NCBI GenBank assembly: GCA_951799405.1
Contig: OX637344.1
Location: 6,634,001 to 6,698,000, forward strand
DNA: 64,000 bases
Direction: 5' to 3'
From: Agapetus fuscipes
Taxonomy: Eukaryota > Arthropoda > Insecta > Trichoptera > Glossosomatidae
This document shows, piece after piece, positions 1 through 12,700 of this stretch. Numbering within the stretch: position 1 is the stretch's first letter; every line of letters begins with the position of its first letter. The notes beneath the pieces are model-generated. The model saw nothing but the letters and a program-made list of their open reading frames with translations, did no database searches and was not told where the DNA came from. Both the position numbers and the translations under genes were made by a program.

Positions 1-53
1 ATGGAGACTTCGAGTTGTCTGAATCAGATCCGCTGTTAGGCTTTCCACCAAAG
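1..53 (+). other. possible partial exon at window edge
   Basis: The second frame is open from the window edge to position 53 and is followed directly by GTAAAC, a reasonable splice donor. The translated stretch is acidic and contains ESDPLL, which fits the [DE]xxxL[LI] sorting-signal pattern. It could be an exon of an upstream + strand gene, but only 17 codons are visible and no family is recognised. Chance is a serious alternative. Confidence 0.2.
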
Positions 54-768
54 GTAAACATTCTAGTGGGAAGCATTGCGTGTATCCCAACTCGTTAAGT
101 TGCATGCGAAGAGCAGAATACTTGGCTTCCATTTTAATTCACTATATTTCCAAATATCATTCCGTTTGTCAGAGATATTTCATGATTTGCTTAAATTTAT
201 GTTCACAGATCCGTGTTTAATATTGTGTTGTTTATCTTAGAAACAAAGTCAATTAGATTATTTAAACAAAATAGACATTTTGAAATTCAAAACATTTCAC
301 AAATAACGGAAACTATTTGATAACCAAACCAGCTGTCAAATAAATGATAGACAATAAAATTAAAAATCACGCAGGGATCGCTTTTTTGACAGTGTCTGTG
401 GACAGTGGACAGTGTCATCACAGAGAGTGTCATTGAGTGTCATTAAAAATTTTGCAGATGTGTGCGTGTAGAATCAGTCCATATTTATTTTTCAAGTATT
501 TTAAGACAACACGAAAGGTTGTAGCCATTGGTAGGTAGTAGCTGTTTTTTTTTTGACATAGTAGGTATAGGTACTTTATAGCGAAAGTGTACAAAAAAAT
601 AATGTGTTGGTATTTTGATTCTTGTGGCTAGATACAGTTATCAGCATATAGCCATAGACTAAAATAAAAAATAATAGAGCAAGGAAAAAATAATACATTG
701 AAATGTCAGTGTCATGAATTTTAACAAAAGTGGAAACTCCTGTAAACAAAAAGAAAAGTGCAATAAAT
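54..768. other. upstream region of RELCH, no gene seen
   Basis: This AT-rich stretch precedes the RELCH start codon. It contains short repeated words (gtgtcat, gacagtg) near 385-450 and homopolymer runs, but no recognisable coding exon or repeat family. The promoter and 5' UTR of RELCH probably lie here; no TATA box or initiator could be assigned with confidence. Confidence 0.4.
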
Positions 769-3700
769 ATGACTGATTATGGGGACGCAGCCTTGGATGA
801 GGCGAAGAGTTCTCTGCCTCGGATGACTTACAGCGATGTAGCAGCCAAACTGCTGCAAGACAACTTTCTTCTAACTGCTCTAGAGTTGCACACGGAGTTG
901 GTAGAATCCGGTAGGGAAGTTCCACAGCTGAAGGAGTTCTTCTCGAATCCCGGAAACTTTGAGCGTCCCTCCATTGATGTCTCCCTGCCCATAGGTACGC
1001 TGTGTTCATATTAAATTAAAACGTAAACAAAACATGAAAATAATTGCTGGCAAAACTCTGAAAGATAACGGGTTGAATTAGAAAATATTGCCATCCCTGG
1101 TGCGAAAACCCAGGGGGGGGGGGGGTGGGCCTCCTTGATCAACCGCGTTCAAAAACCGCTGCCTATTCAAGGACTTTCTTCTCCAGTCCCATACTCCTAC
1201 CAAATCTTAGTCCGTCTACTTAATTTGGGTCTTCCCACTGCCCTGCACCCTTTGGCTCTGTCACTACAACGATCTTTTCCAGGCTCCGATGTCATTCTCT
1301 TAACGAGGCCCCGCCAATGTAGTCTACTAGCTTTTATGTACTGTACCACATTGTGCTATGGTTGACTTGGAAATGAGGAGATTAAAAAACATGTGAACAT
1401 GCAGTAAATATGAATTTGAATGTTAATATATCTGTGCAACTTAAATTATAGATTATTATATATAGACCCCCAGATCATTAACACACAACACTACGCAGCT
1501 AATAGCCCTGCTACAAAGGATCAGGACATCAACTACCTCATCACAAACAATTCTGCAGCACTACAACAAGTGTCATAGACCTCTAGATTCTCTGAAATTT
1601 AGGATAGAATTCCTTAAAAAATATATGGCGTGTAGGGGTCATCGAGTCTGCTCAATATCAGTTGGTTTTAATTCACTGAACATCAAAAAAATATATCAAG
1701 TGAATGTATTTCTACAGCGCGATCACCCAGCCAGGCTACCCTGGATTCTCTAGATCTGGCAAGACTGTCAGAGGATGGGGAGAGAAGCAGCGATGTTGCC
1801 GTACTGGAATTTGAGCTGAGGAAAGCCCGAGAAACCATTAGCTCTCTGAGGGCCAACCTGACACAAGCCACCGGTAAACAACGCACAACATTTCATTTCT
1901 ATGTCATACTAGCTGCAGCCTGCCACGGCACAACCTGGTTAGTTGGAAAATGAAGGGCGCTTCTTTATCATTTCAGTATTATGAACAAACCATTATAAAT
2001 GTTTCAATATAAATTTTTAATGCATTTGTAAGCATGGATATATAGAACTGGATGGGCTAAAAAATCACTTCTTTGAGAATTAGAAATACGCTACCCCACT
2101 CATCACACAAAAATCCAAATTCAGTCTATCCGTAACCTTCCAACTGTCAACAGGTGTGTTACCTAATTGGGAAAAAATCTATGTAAATGTCAAACTGGGT
2201 ATTTTCTAAACGGGCCAACAAAATAGAGTAAATGTGTTGTAGAACATGGAATAATATTTCACTTTAATCACTATTCTATATGATTACGTTGATAAAATTT
2301 ATTTTTCGTTTGTCGAAATATTTTGTTTGCGAAAGTGACAGCCTAGAGACACATTGCTTACATAGAAAATGAGAAAAGCATTTCATATGTTGTGAGCGAG
2401 ACAGCATTATAAACAGTGTATGGTGTCAAAGACGGTGCATCATGTTGATTGGTACTAAATCACATGTACGACCCCTCCATTTAATACTTCCTCCATGTTT
2501 GTAAGCATGAACTTACATGTGTCCGTTAATATGAATTTGAAATGTTAATATATCTTTGCAACTTAAATGATATTCTTATAGATTATTATGTAAATGGTTT
2601 ATAAAAAACATAAAATGGTTTAGGCCAGCAGAAATCAGGGACATCAACAGGATATTATGCCAAGTTTCAGGATAACTGCTGTTACATGAGCTGCACTGGC
2701 TTTGCGTCACACAGCGCATTGAGTACAATTTGTGCTCAATGACTCATAACTAGGGACTGGAAAATTTCGCGATCGCGATAAAACGAATTTATTCGCGAAT
2801 TTTGATGTTTTTACGCGAATAACGCGAAATTTGAGGTTTTACGCAAATATCGCGAATTTTCGTACTTTTGGTAGAAATAGTGCGAAAAAGTTGTTATGTG
2901 TCGCTTCTGCAACGCAACTTTTTTGTGGGAAAGAAAAGATTCCTGTAAAACCCTTTGCAAGGTGCAAAGCACAGAAAAAATGGTCGTTATAGCCGAGGGG
3001 CAAGTGTTCAACGTTGAAACACGCTAAAACGCTAGACGCGGGGTTCGATCCCCGCCTGGGTCATTTGACCATAAATTTGACCCTGGTTCAACAAATGTAA
3101 TTGGGTAATTATAAATTAATAATTAATTAAAATGAACAATACTCGTAAGGAATTTTTCATTAATGATATTAATACCTGTTTCTGGCCAGGCAGAGTAGGT
3201 TGGTGAATTGCATTCCTATTCACAAATCTATTTTATTAAAAAAATAAATGATAAGCAGAACTGTCCTGGACATCTAAACAGACTTGAATCGTGACATCAA
3301 TGAAATAGGAAATACATCAAGGAGTGAAGCTGCTGCTGGATTAGCCAAGAGCACAACTTGAGGCTTTCATAAAAGCCAACATCCCTCGAAAAAATTAGAT
3401 AACCCTCATCTAGAGAGACTAAATTTAATATTTTCAAAGGATATTGCAGGGTATTCGGAGTGTCATTCAAATATTAATACTTCTTTCAATCAATGGTTTT
3501 AACTGTGTAAGTTGTAACTCGTATTGATTCAGATGTTGTGTATTCATTGTTTTTGAAGGTACATATTTTTTTTTATTTTTTTAAATTTTTTTAGGAAGTT
3601 GTTATTTATATTGTTGTTTATATTATAAATTGTAAATATTAGTAAAATCTATAGTTTTGCAATTACATAAACCTTTATTTCGATCAAATCAACCCTAAAA

Positions 3701-6700
3701 ATTACACCGAATCTCCCCGTTTATCATAAAAAATAACGCGAATTTCCCTGTTTTTCATCAAAAATAACGCGAATTTCCCAAAAAAATAACGCGAATTTCC
3801 CAAAAAATAACACCACTTTTTTCCAGTCCCTACTCATAACACACTCTATGAGAGGACACAAGACAGGCAAGGATGCAGATCATTGACTCTGCGCTCTGTG
3901 GAAAGTGGAGCTAAAGCATCGGCCAATAAGCCTTTGCGCAAGCTTGTGACAGTATTTATATAGTGAGCGTGCTTTTGCAGGGACGACTCCAAAAGCATGG
4001 AACTGATTGCCACCTGTGGTTTAAAAGATTACCAACAGCAGTCACTTCAAGAGACGTCTCAAGACCGATCTGTTCACCGAATCTTTTGGGGGCGCTTGGA
4101 GTGACAATATCACAGAACAGCGCCTGATGCCGCCGATGACATTCATAGATAGCAACTGCATTGAGTGCAAATCTGCTCTTGACATCAATGCATGTCACAC
4201 CCGGTAGAGCACCCTCTCCGGGAAACAATGCCAATGTAATTTTTTTAACAGCGGAATGATTAGTGAATTTGGATATCCCGGATATGAGCCTTGCTGCCGA
4301 ATTCAACACAGTTTGAAAGCAATTGAACTGCTTCTTCGGCCTGCCACTATAAAGCGCATGTGACAGTAGACACTTTCTAATTGCCTTTATATGGCATAGT
4401 GAAAAAAAAGAGGAAGCTATTGTGGCATCTATTTGCCTTTCCTGGACTGGATCAGCTTACCTCCTATGGAGAGTGTCCATTGACCAATAGATGGTCGCAC
4501 CTCATATTAATGTACGAGTATATCTATTTATGCAATTGTTATGATATCTTGCAGAGCTGGACACTAGTTCTGCGGACATTGGTTACGAGAGGCTGATCCA
4601 CGAGGACATCATCAAGCCCCACGAGAAGAGAGCCCTCAACTTCCTCATCAATGAATACCTCATGCAGCAGGACTACAAGCTCACCTCCATCACGTTCTCC
4701 GATGAAATCCCCGAACAGGTATTACTGCAGTCACCTGTTCTTGCTCATCTGACAGATAATTTGAAACCGGCAGCTTTGGTGTCTGGAGTAAAACAAATGA
4801 GGTAAGAAAATAAGTTTACCAATTTTACATTGTGAATCATGTGCCTAGGGAGTATGTATAACATTATTTAGGGATGAGGCTGGAATAGAATAAAAAGTAT
4901 GTAAGATATATTTTTTGTTAGATTTAGGTAACCTGTACAATAAAGAAAAGTGAGTTACTATAGGGCATATTATCAAATTTTAAATAACTATTTATGGCAT
5001 TTATTAAATTTTTGTGCATAATTTAAAGTGGTAAGAGTATATTCATTTGTTGTAGAGGAGCTGTTTCCGTCTGTCTAAGAAAGAGAGCTTTCTCCCAGAA
5101 GGTTGTCAAATTTGGAAGACTTCACGAGATACATAGAGAAGAGCAAACAACTAATTTTAACAATTTTTGCATCATATGAGTCACGTTTCAGGATTTTTGA
5201 AGATTAAGAAGTTATAGGATATGTGTTTGTCAATGTGGGAGACAAAACATCTGAGAGGATAAGAGAAGAGTAAAAACTATGATAGGAGAGTGTGCGTTTG
5301 CAGTTGCTGGTCATCTGGCCTGGAACCACCTGGCTCATCATGTAAGACATATAGAGGACATTGGGAAGTTCCAAAATGCACTGAAGATGAGCAAATTTCT
5401 CGCATCATTTGCACAAGTGCCTTTGGAGTAACTACATCAGTAACAGGGCGCTCTAAAGAAGTCATCAACTTATCATTATCGTGAAGAGTGTTTATACCAT
5501 GTAAGCTGTGTTTCAGGATTTTGAAGACTGGGATGATGTTGGGCTGAACATTCCACGTCCGGCAGGACTTGTAGCTCTGTACCGCGGAGACTCTGCTGCT
5601 GTCAGCAAGGATGTCTGCCACTCGGAGACACAAACTGAGGAATCTGTCCGACACATTGACAACACGGAGAGCATGATGGACATTGATGAGAAACAGGACC
5701 TGGATAAACATGAAGACTGGGAGAGCTTGGTGAGCTTTGATTACTTTACCCCGAGGATACAACATTATGTAAATGTGAAATATACTTCCCTCAATTATGT
5801 AAATCAAAAATGTATGGAAGATACAACACCACTGCTAGTGAGTGATTTACTTTTCATACATTATTTCTCTATGATCGTGGGGAGCTTATGTTATCACCCC
5901 CATACACTAGACGTCTGATTCAGCATCGGACTGTCTATATTCTATAATCTAAGCTGCAAAGATATGTAAACATTTAAGGCTCATATTAAATGCATGCCCA
6001 CAGACAAGCACATTCTGCATGTGTACATACAAATACAAAAAAGTATATAAATATACTGTGCCGTGTTGAAAAGGCATTACTCACTTTTTAAAGGAGTTAA
6101 CAAAAAAATATGCTTTAATTTTTCCAGCACGACGAGATAACTCTTTTAAAGAAACAGATTCTTGCACTGGAAACTGACAAGCTCAATTACCAAAAGCTGT
6201 ACGATGCTGCGTTGGCCAGTCTCAACTCCCTCTCCAGTCCCACATCAGATATGCCCAGCTCGGAGACCACCCTGTACGCCTTGCAGCCCGTACCCCCGGG
6301 GGCTGGGGAAGGGGGAGGGGGCGGGGGGGACCTCCAGCCACTGCCAAGCACGGCGACGCAAAACTATTACGGGAGCAGCGCGTCAACGCACAGCCTCACG
6401 CCCGACCAGTTTGAGATGATTGACAGCGACAAAAATGGTAGCAAGTGAGTGTTTTAATTATATTAGAAAGAATTCTTTCCTTGATCTTCTCCTTCCGCCC
6501 TTACTTTTGACATTCCTTTTGTCATTCATTCCAGTTCCTTTCCATTCCATTTGTCAGTCTTTCATCGTTTGCACTTTCTCTCTCATATTCCCGATTATGC
6601 TGCACTCTTTCATAACCCAGTCCTCACCAACCTATCATTCAGAGAGATTTTCCTTCTTCATGATCCAAGGGTGTCAGAAATGATTTCCCGTTTTGGTGTT

Positions 6701-9700
6701 AATTTTACACTCACAAGAGAATTTCGGCTTGGTTTATATACCTAAATATTATTTATAATTTGTATTCGTTCACTTATAGGTTGGTATGAGACTGACCACC
6801 TATACTGTAAAAAATGGTTCACTTTGCCAATGTCATCCCTGTTTCAGATAAGGTCGGCAAAAGGTGATGAAACTGTTATGATATCTCTGTTTCACATATT
6901 CTAGTTCACAGAAGGACGGCTCAAACACCAGCTGGTTTGAGCCGCCTCTAACTGCAGAAGAGCAGACTGCTGTGTCCCCCGAGATGAAGCAGGAGAGATC
7001 AGAGCGCAAGGAGAGCATCACCACCATCGAGGACAGCATCAGCCTCACCGAGAACCCGGAGACAGACTGGGGCCGGGGGCAGTTCATGGAGAACGCCAAA
7101 CCCTCGTCCAGAGATGGCAGCATTGCCGGTGGAGGGAAGAACGAAGCTTGGATCAACAGGTAACTGTACAAGTCGACCAGAAAAAAAACTGCCTGTTAGT
7201 CAAGTAACTAGATTGGATAATATTGTTTATTTATGTTTCAGTTCCCTGCCGAGTGAATATAAATCAGCATTGTTAAAGTGTTGCAACATTCCACAGACGA
7301 AAACTAACGAGCTGTTGAACGACATGGCTGGAAACAGTCAGGCCATTACCCTTCAGCGTCTCGTTTATGTGGTATCGGCAACATTACCAAAGGTAACAAT
7401 AATATTATTAAGTATACTAAAATATAAAGGAGAGGGATGCGGCTCAGCTTCTGCAGGTTGCAAATTGGAGAACAGCATGGGAGGACAATCAGAGGACAGG
7501 CGGCGGAGTTGGAGACAGAAGTCGAAGGAGGTCAAGGCTCAAGTTGGGCTGAAGCACCATTGAAGAAACCCAGCGTGTGACTTCTTGCTACATTGTCCTC
7601 AAAGTTGGTGCATTGGGCATGTGGAACATATTACCGCGTGTTGTTGGCATTTCTTGGACCGGTCCGTAGTCCAGTGGCAACACTTCGGACTTGTAAATGG
7701 AAGATTGTGGATTCGAATCCCGGCGGAGCACAAAAAATATACCATTTATATTTTCAATTTTGCTCTTCGCTGGGTTGAAAAATTCATAAACCTTTACCAA
7801 AGACCGGTCATCAAAAGGTACATCCAGCCTTACAGCTACTGGGTCTTGCTTGAGAATTGGCGCTTTCTACAGCGACAACCAAGCTCGCAGAGGGCTCTTG
7901 AGGTGTGATACACACAAAAACAGTGCTCACCAAATAAATCAGTCTAATTTTTTTTTTTTTTTAATGTGTGACGTTTGCCCACAGAGAAAAAAGTTGTAAA
8001 TTGAAATTTGCGCCAAGTGCATTGTTGCAAAATGTGCCCATATTTTTGTAGATTGTCCCGAATGTTTTGCTGGTGAAGCGCGATGAAGTGATTGGTCTGC
8101 TTGTCTGCACGATATTCCTGCATCCTGAGCAGTCGCAGCGGGACAAGCTGCTGCAGATCCTGCTCAACCTCAGGAAGAAGATGGAGAAGGAAGACCGCGC
8201 TCTCATCATATCTGGTAAATATTCACTTCAATAAACTCACCGCAAAACTGACAAAAAACAACCTTCATATTGAAAAGAAGTTTTAGGCTTAGACAGCTAG
8301 CTGTTGTCATTCACAGTTTCATCAACATCATCATCACTTCACCATCACGCTGAAGAAGCCCACCGTAAACATGGGTCAAATGTCCGGAAGCTCCAGCTCC
8401 TATAGACCACGGCAACAGATCTCAGAAAGCAATTCTCCAGTATCAACATTCATATTTTTCATGTCTATCAACATGCGCAAATTAAAAGTTTACAAAAATA
8501 AAGAAAAATGCCACCCTTTTTTCATCTCCTCGACTTTCATAATGCGACGCGACTAAGCTACACATATAGTATAACTTCTTGCCGCGTTTTCCCCGAAAAG
8601 ATTGCATGTGGCGAGTGGAACCTATTTATTTTTTACAGGTAAGTTGGTCGGCCTTACACCAACCACTTCAGTTGCAGTAGGGGTTTCCCAGCTCCCGAAG
8701 GGGCTGGTGCTCATTTTTTGTGAAGACTGAGTAAACCTTGCCGGAATTTTATTTTGGGTTTGAAATAAATACCGAAACTCATTTCTGACACCCTCAGTGA
8801 AATTCAAACCTGAGCTCTCGGCATGAAATGCAAGCACTCTACCAACTGAGCACTCTACCACACGGTCGAGCTGTTAGGAAAATATTATTTTGTTATTGGT
8901 TTTTAAGGACATGTGACGATTTCCCTCCAGAAATAGAACATCACGTTCCGAGTAATGTTGCAAGTCCATTGTACCATGCTGATGCTAGGAGTATGCTTCC
9001 AGGCTTGGTCCTGCTGCTGCAGTGGAACATGGAGACCAACTCGGGGCTGGACAGCGACCTGCTGGGCATGTGCTGGGAGATGCTCAACAGCAAGTCTGCA
9101 GAGAAGAGGCTACTGGGGGCAGAGGCCTCCATCGCGCTGGCTCCTTACATCTCAGTAAGTTGGCACAAGGATAATTTATTTAATGTTACATGTGGTAAAG
9201 GAGAGCCGTTTTTGTGTGGCCACACTCATTTTGTGTGTGCCACACCTCAAGGGCCCTTCTGCTCATAAATGAGATATTTTATAACGGGTGCGTTTTCAGT
9301 GTTCCCTTAAAAATGCCAACAAGTTCCGAATTCCTCACTCCGGTTGGCAGTCTTTCTCACTCCATTGTTCCCCAAAATTGTGCTTATTTGACGGCGAGAC
9401 TGCATCAACCTGACAGCACCACTCCCCGTTGATCTTAATGTTCGCTCTCTCACACTCACCTCAACGGGGGAAAACATGTCTGCCAGATATGACAAATACC
9501 ATACCATTTAGGGCTTTAAATACCATCAAACCCACACGGTAGATAACACTCAGAAAAACAAAGTCAATCTAGTTCTTTGAACAACGGAGTGATATGAGAG
9601 AATTTGGACATCCCGAAAATCAGTCAAGCCGCTGCATTTAGAACAGACTGAAATCGGTTCAGTTGCATTTTTGACTAGGCGCATATATATAGTGTAGAAC

Positions 9701-12700
9701 AATCAATTTGGGATATCGTAATGTTTTATAATTGGCGTAAAGGACTCTAGTGAAGTTTGTTCACCAAGAAAAAAATACATTTTCAAATTTGTGTCCAGTT
9801 TGAGTCCATATTCCACCATTTTATTCAAGCCGACTAAATTTACATTAGGAGGAAGTGTGAAAGGAAAAAAAGGTAAAGGACGACCGAGAAAAGTATCGAG
9901 TGATCAGATTGAGGAGATTGTGAAAGAATGAGATATTCAAAGTGAGTGTAAAAGAAGAAAATGTATGAAAAAGGTGATGTGAAAAATGAATTGAAAGAGG
10001 TATGTAAGGATAGTAAGAAATGGAGGCAGCTCTGCAGAGGCTCTAGCCACACCTAGTGGTATGGCAACAGAGTTACAGTTACAGTTTACAATTTACAATT
10101 TCAATCTCTTCTTTCAGTTGGAGCTGGTGAGTTCCCTGTTGCTCAGCATGGTGGTGTCCATGTGTGAGTCTGCAGACAGCGCGGTGAGAGCCCAGGGTCT
10201 CCTGGGGATGCTGCTCATCTGCCCCGTCACCTGCAGCACCAAGCACACGCAGCTGCAGGGCCTCCTCACAGAGATGGCGCAGGACAGGGATGCGGATATA
10301 GCTAAGCTGTCCGTTACAGCACTGGCGCCTGTCCTGGCCAGAAATGCATTGATCAGTGGTAAGAGAAATTATTCATTTATAATCTAAATAAAATAATTTC
10401 ATCAAGTTGAAATGTGTAGATTTATATGGAGTTTTTTTTTTAATGAGCTCAGAATATTTGAAATTTGGAAAATATTTGTAAAATGGCATCCTCTTCCCCT
10501 TCCATCGTCCTTTCTATCCTATTTTCCCAAATCGTTTCTGATAAAAACCTCTGCATTCTTATTTTTTTTCTTTTGTTCTTTTCGTTTGCTGTTACATTTG
10601 CTGTAGACATGCTTTTATTGTAATTATTTTTATTTAAGAAAACTATGATTGGCCTTATATGTATTTATTATAAATCTTTACTTGTTTTATGTGTATGTGC
10701 TGTTGTTTTCTGGAATAAATAAAAAAAAAAAAAAATCATATGGCCAGGCTAAAGGCATTACTACATTTATCTATAATAATAATCTATCTATAATATAAGT
10801 TACATAGATATATTACATTTAAGATTCATATTAAATGCGATCCCACAAGCAGACATGTATAAGTCCGCGCTTACAACATAAAACCCAATCTCAAGTGAGA
10901 ATAAGCCCTGTAACTCTTGACGACTTTCCCTGAAACAGGGTTGACAATGGCAAAGTGAACCATTTTTTTACAGTATGGGTGGTCAGCCTCATACAGAGAG
11001 TCATAATTTTAATAAAATATGTAGGTAGTTTGAACGAACAGGAAAGTGTACCATACTGCATTTAGCCAGGTGTATGGGCTGACAGTGCTTTCAACTAGAA
11101 AAATCCCGATTATCGGGAATTAATTTTTTATTTACTATAGGTGACGTTCCTTGACTTATAGGTTGGTATGTGGCTGACCGTCCATCCTGTAAAAAAATGT
11201 TTCAAATAAATTGTATTATTTTTATAAGATTGGATGACCAGACATTTTTCATCAATTTTCTCTATTGTTTCAGGTTACTTTCACTCTGAAATGTGCTGCC
11301 ATCTACTAAACAAATTAAAAACTTTACTCAATACCGAGAACAAAATAGAATCTAGTGTCGCCATGCTGGGAGTGCTAAATTCTGTGATTACAACGGTGCT
11401 CGTTTACGTCGTCAACACGCCCGCTATCAAAGAAAAGGCCTCCGTTAACGAGATGTCCTACAACGAGATAGCAGACAAACAGTTAAACGAGTACTTTGTA
11501 AAGAGCTGCTTCACGAATCCTAAATTTTTAATGGAGGACTCTTCCTATAATCCTTTTCAACTCATCAACATATTTTATGATATTATGGATACAAATTCTG
11601 ATCTTTCGTGGCCTGAAAAAGATTGGTTTATTACTAAATTGTAAGTAAACACAAGTACTTTTTTATATTTTATCATTTTCAATTACTAAAGCACTGTTGT
11701 ATACCTGTAAATGGATATTAAGGACTTAAGATGACAGTGAAATGGGGCACTTTTACACCTTAAGGACCTTCAAACTGCTGTAATAATCAATGTTTATTAC
11801 TTTAAATTTTTTCAACAAAATACTTCTTAAAAACGCAACTCGCAACTAAGCTACACATACAGTGTAAGTTCTTGCCTGCGTTATCCCTGAAGAGGTCGCA
11901 TGTGGCGATTCGGGACCTTTTTATTTTTACAGGAAAGGAAGGTGGCCTCACACCAACCACTTCAGTTGAAGTAGAGGTTTCTCAGCTGTCGAAGGGGTTG
12001 GTTCTCATTTATTGTGTAAACCTTGCCAGTATCAAAAGTGACATTGTACAATATGGTGGCGTTGCTCCGATTTCCGTCACATTCATTTTAATCCATGTTG
12101 GTCTGTAACTGTATATATGGAAATTAATTATATCAATGGACTTGGCACAAAATTTTACTTTAGTTTTCTTCTCAGCAGGCAAACACCACAGGTCTATGTG
12201 ACTAGTTTCTTTAGCAAACAAAAAAAACAGTATTTTGCCTTGACTTTCTAACCCAACTTAACCTAAAATATATTATAATACTCAAAAGGTTTTTGTTTTT
12301 CTTTTCAGTATTTTGTTTCTAGTTGAATTATTGGTTGTTACTAATATAAATAGTATGGAAGAGAGTGTGACCAACGCCTTCATAGTCCTGTTTGAGTCCA
12401 TATGTGTGATATTCGGTGCTAATTTCACCAAGAGCTGTGTGAAGCCGCTCCTGGAGAAGGAAATCCAGAAGCTGGAGCAGAGGATGGCCAAACTGGAATC
12501 TCAGAACAGTGCCAGCGCTGTGATAGTTAGTGTGTATCTGGCGGCCATCCTGCCAAATCTGGACAATGAGGAGCCAACTATCAATGCTGTGATTAAAAGG
12601 TAAGAAAATCATACAACTTCATGTATGTGTTTAAATTTCTTTGATTTTAGAGACGTTTCCCTTTGTCATTTTTCATATTACTCTATAGAAATGAAATGAA

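Larger units (their letters stand above)
2625..4206 (+). mobile_element. non-LTR reverse transcriptase C-terminal relic, split by a hAT-like element
   Basis: Translating 2640-2750 gives an ELHWL.(V)..RIEYN pattern. After the insertion, 3841-4206 continues with PKAWN.LPPVV, FKRRLKTDLFTESF and a stop. This is the C-terminal region typical of L2/CR1/Jockey-like retrotransposon proteins. Several stops show that it is dead. It lies in RELCH intron 2 and is interrupted by the element at 2751-3832, so it was there first. Confidence 0.6.

Noticed and set aside
730..768. N-terminal extension of RELCH exon 1 from position 730
   Set aside because: The codon at 730 is GTG; the first in-frame ATG is at 769 and fits the family.
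2811..3011. 66-codon minus-strand frame inside the hAT-like element
   Set aside because: It spans low-complexity subterminal repeats and a SINE; no transposase motif.
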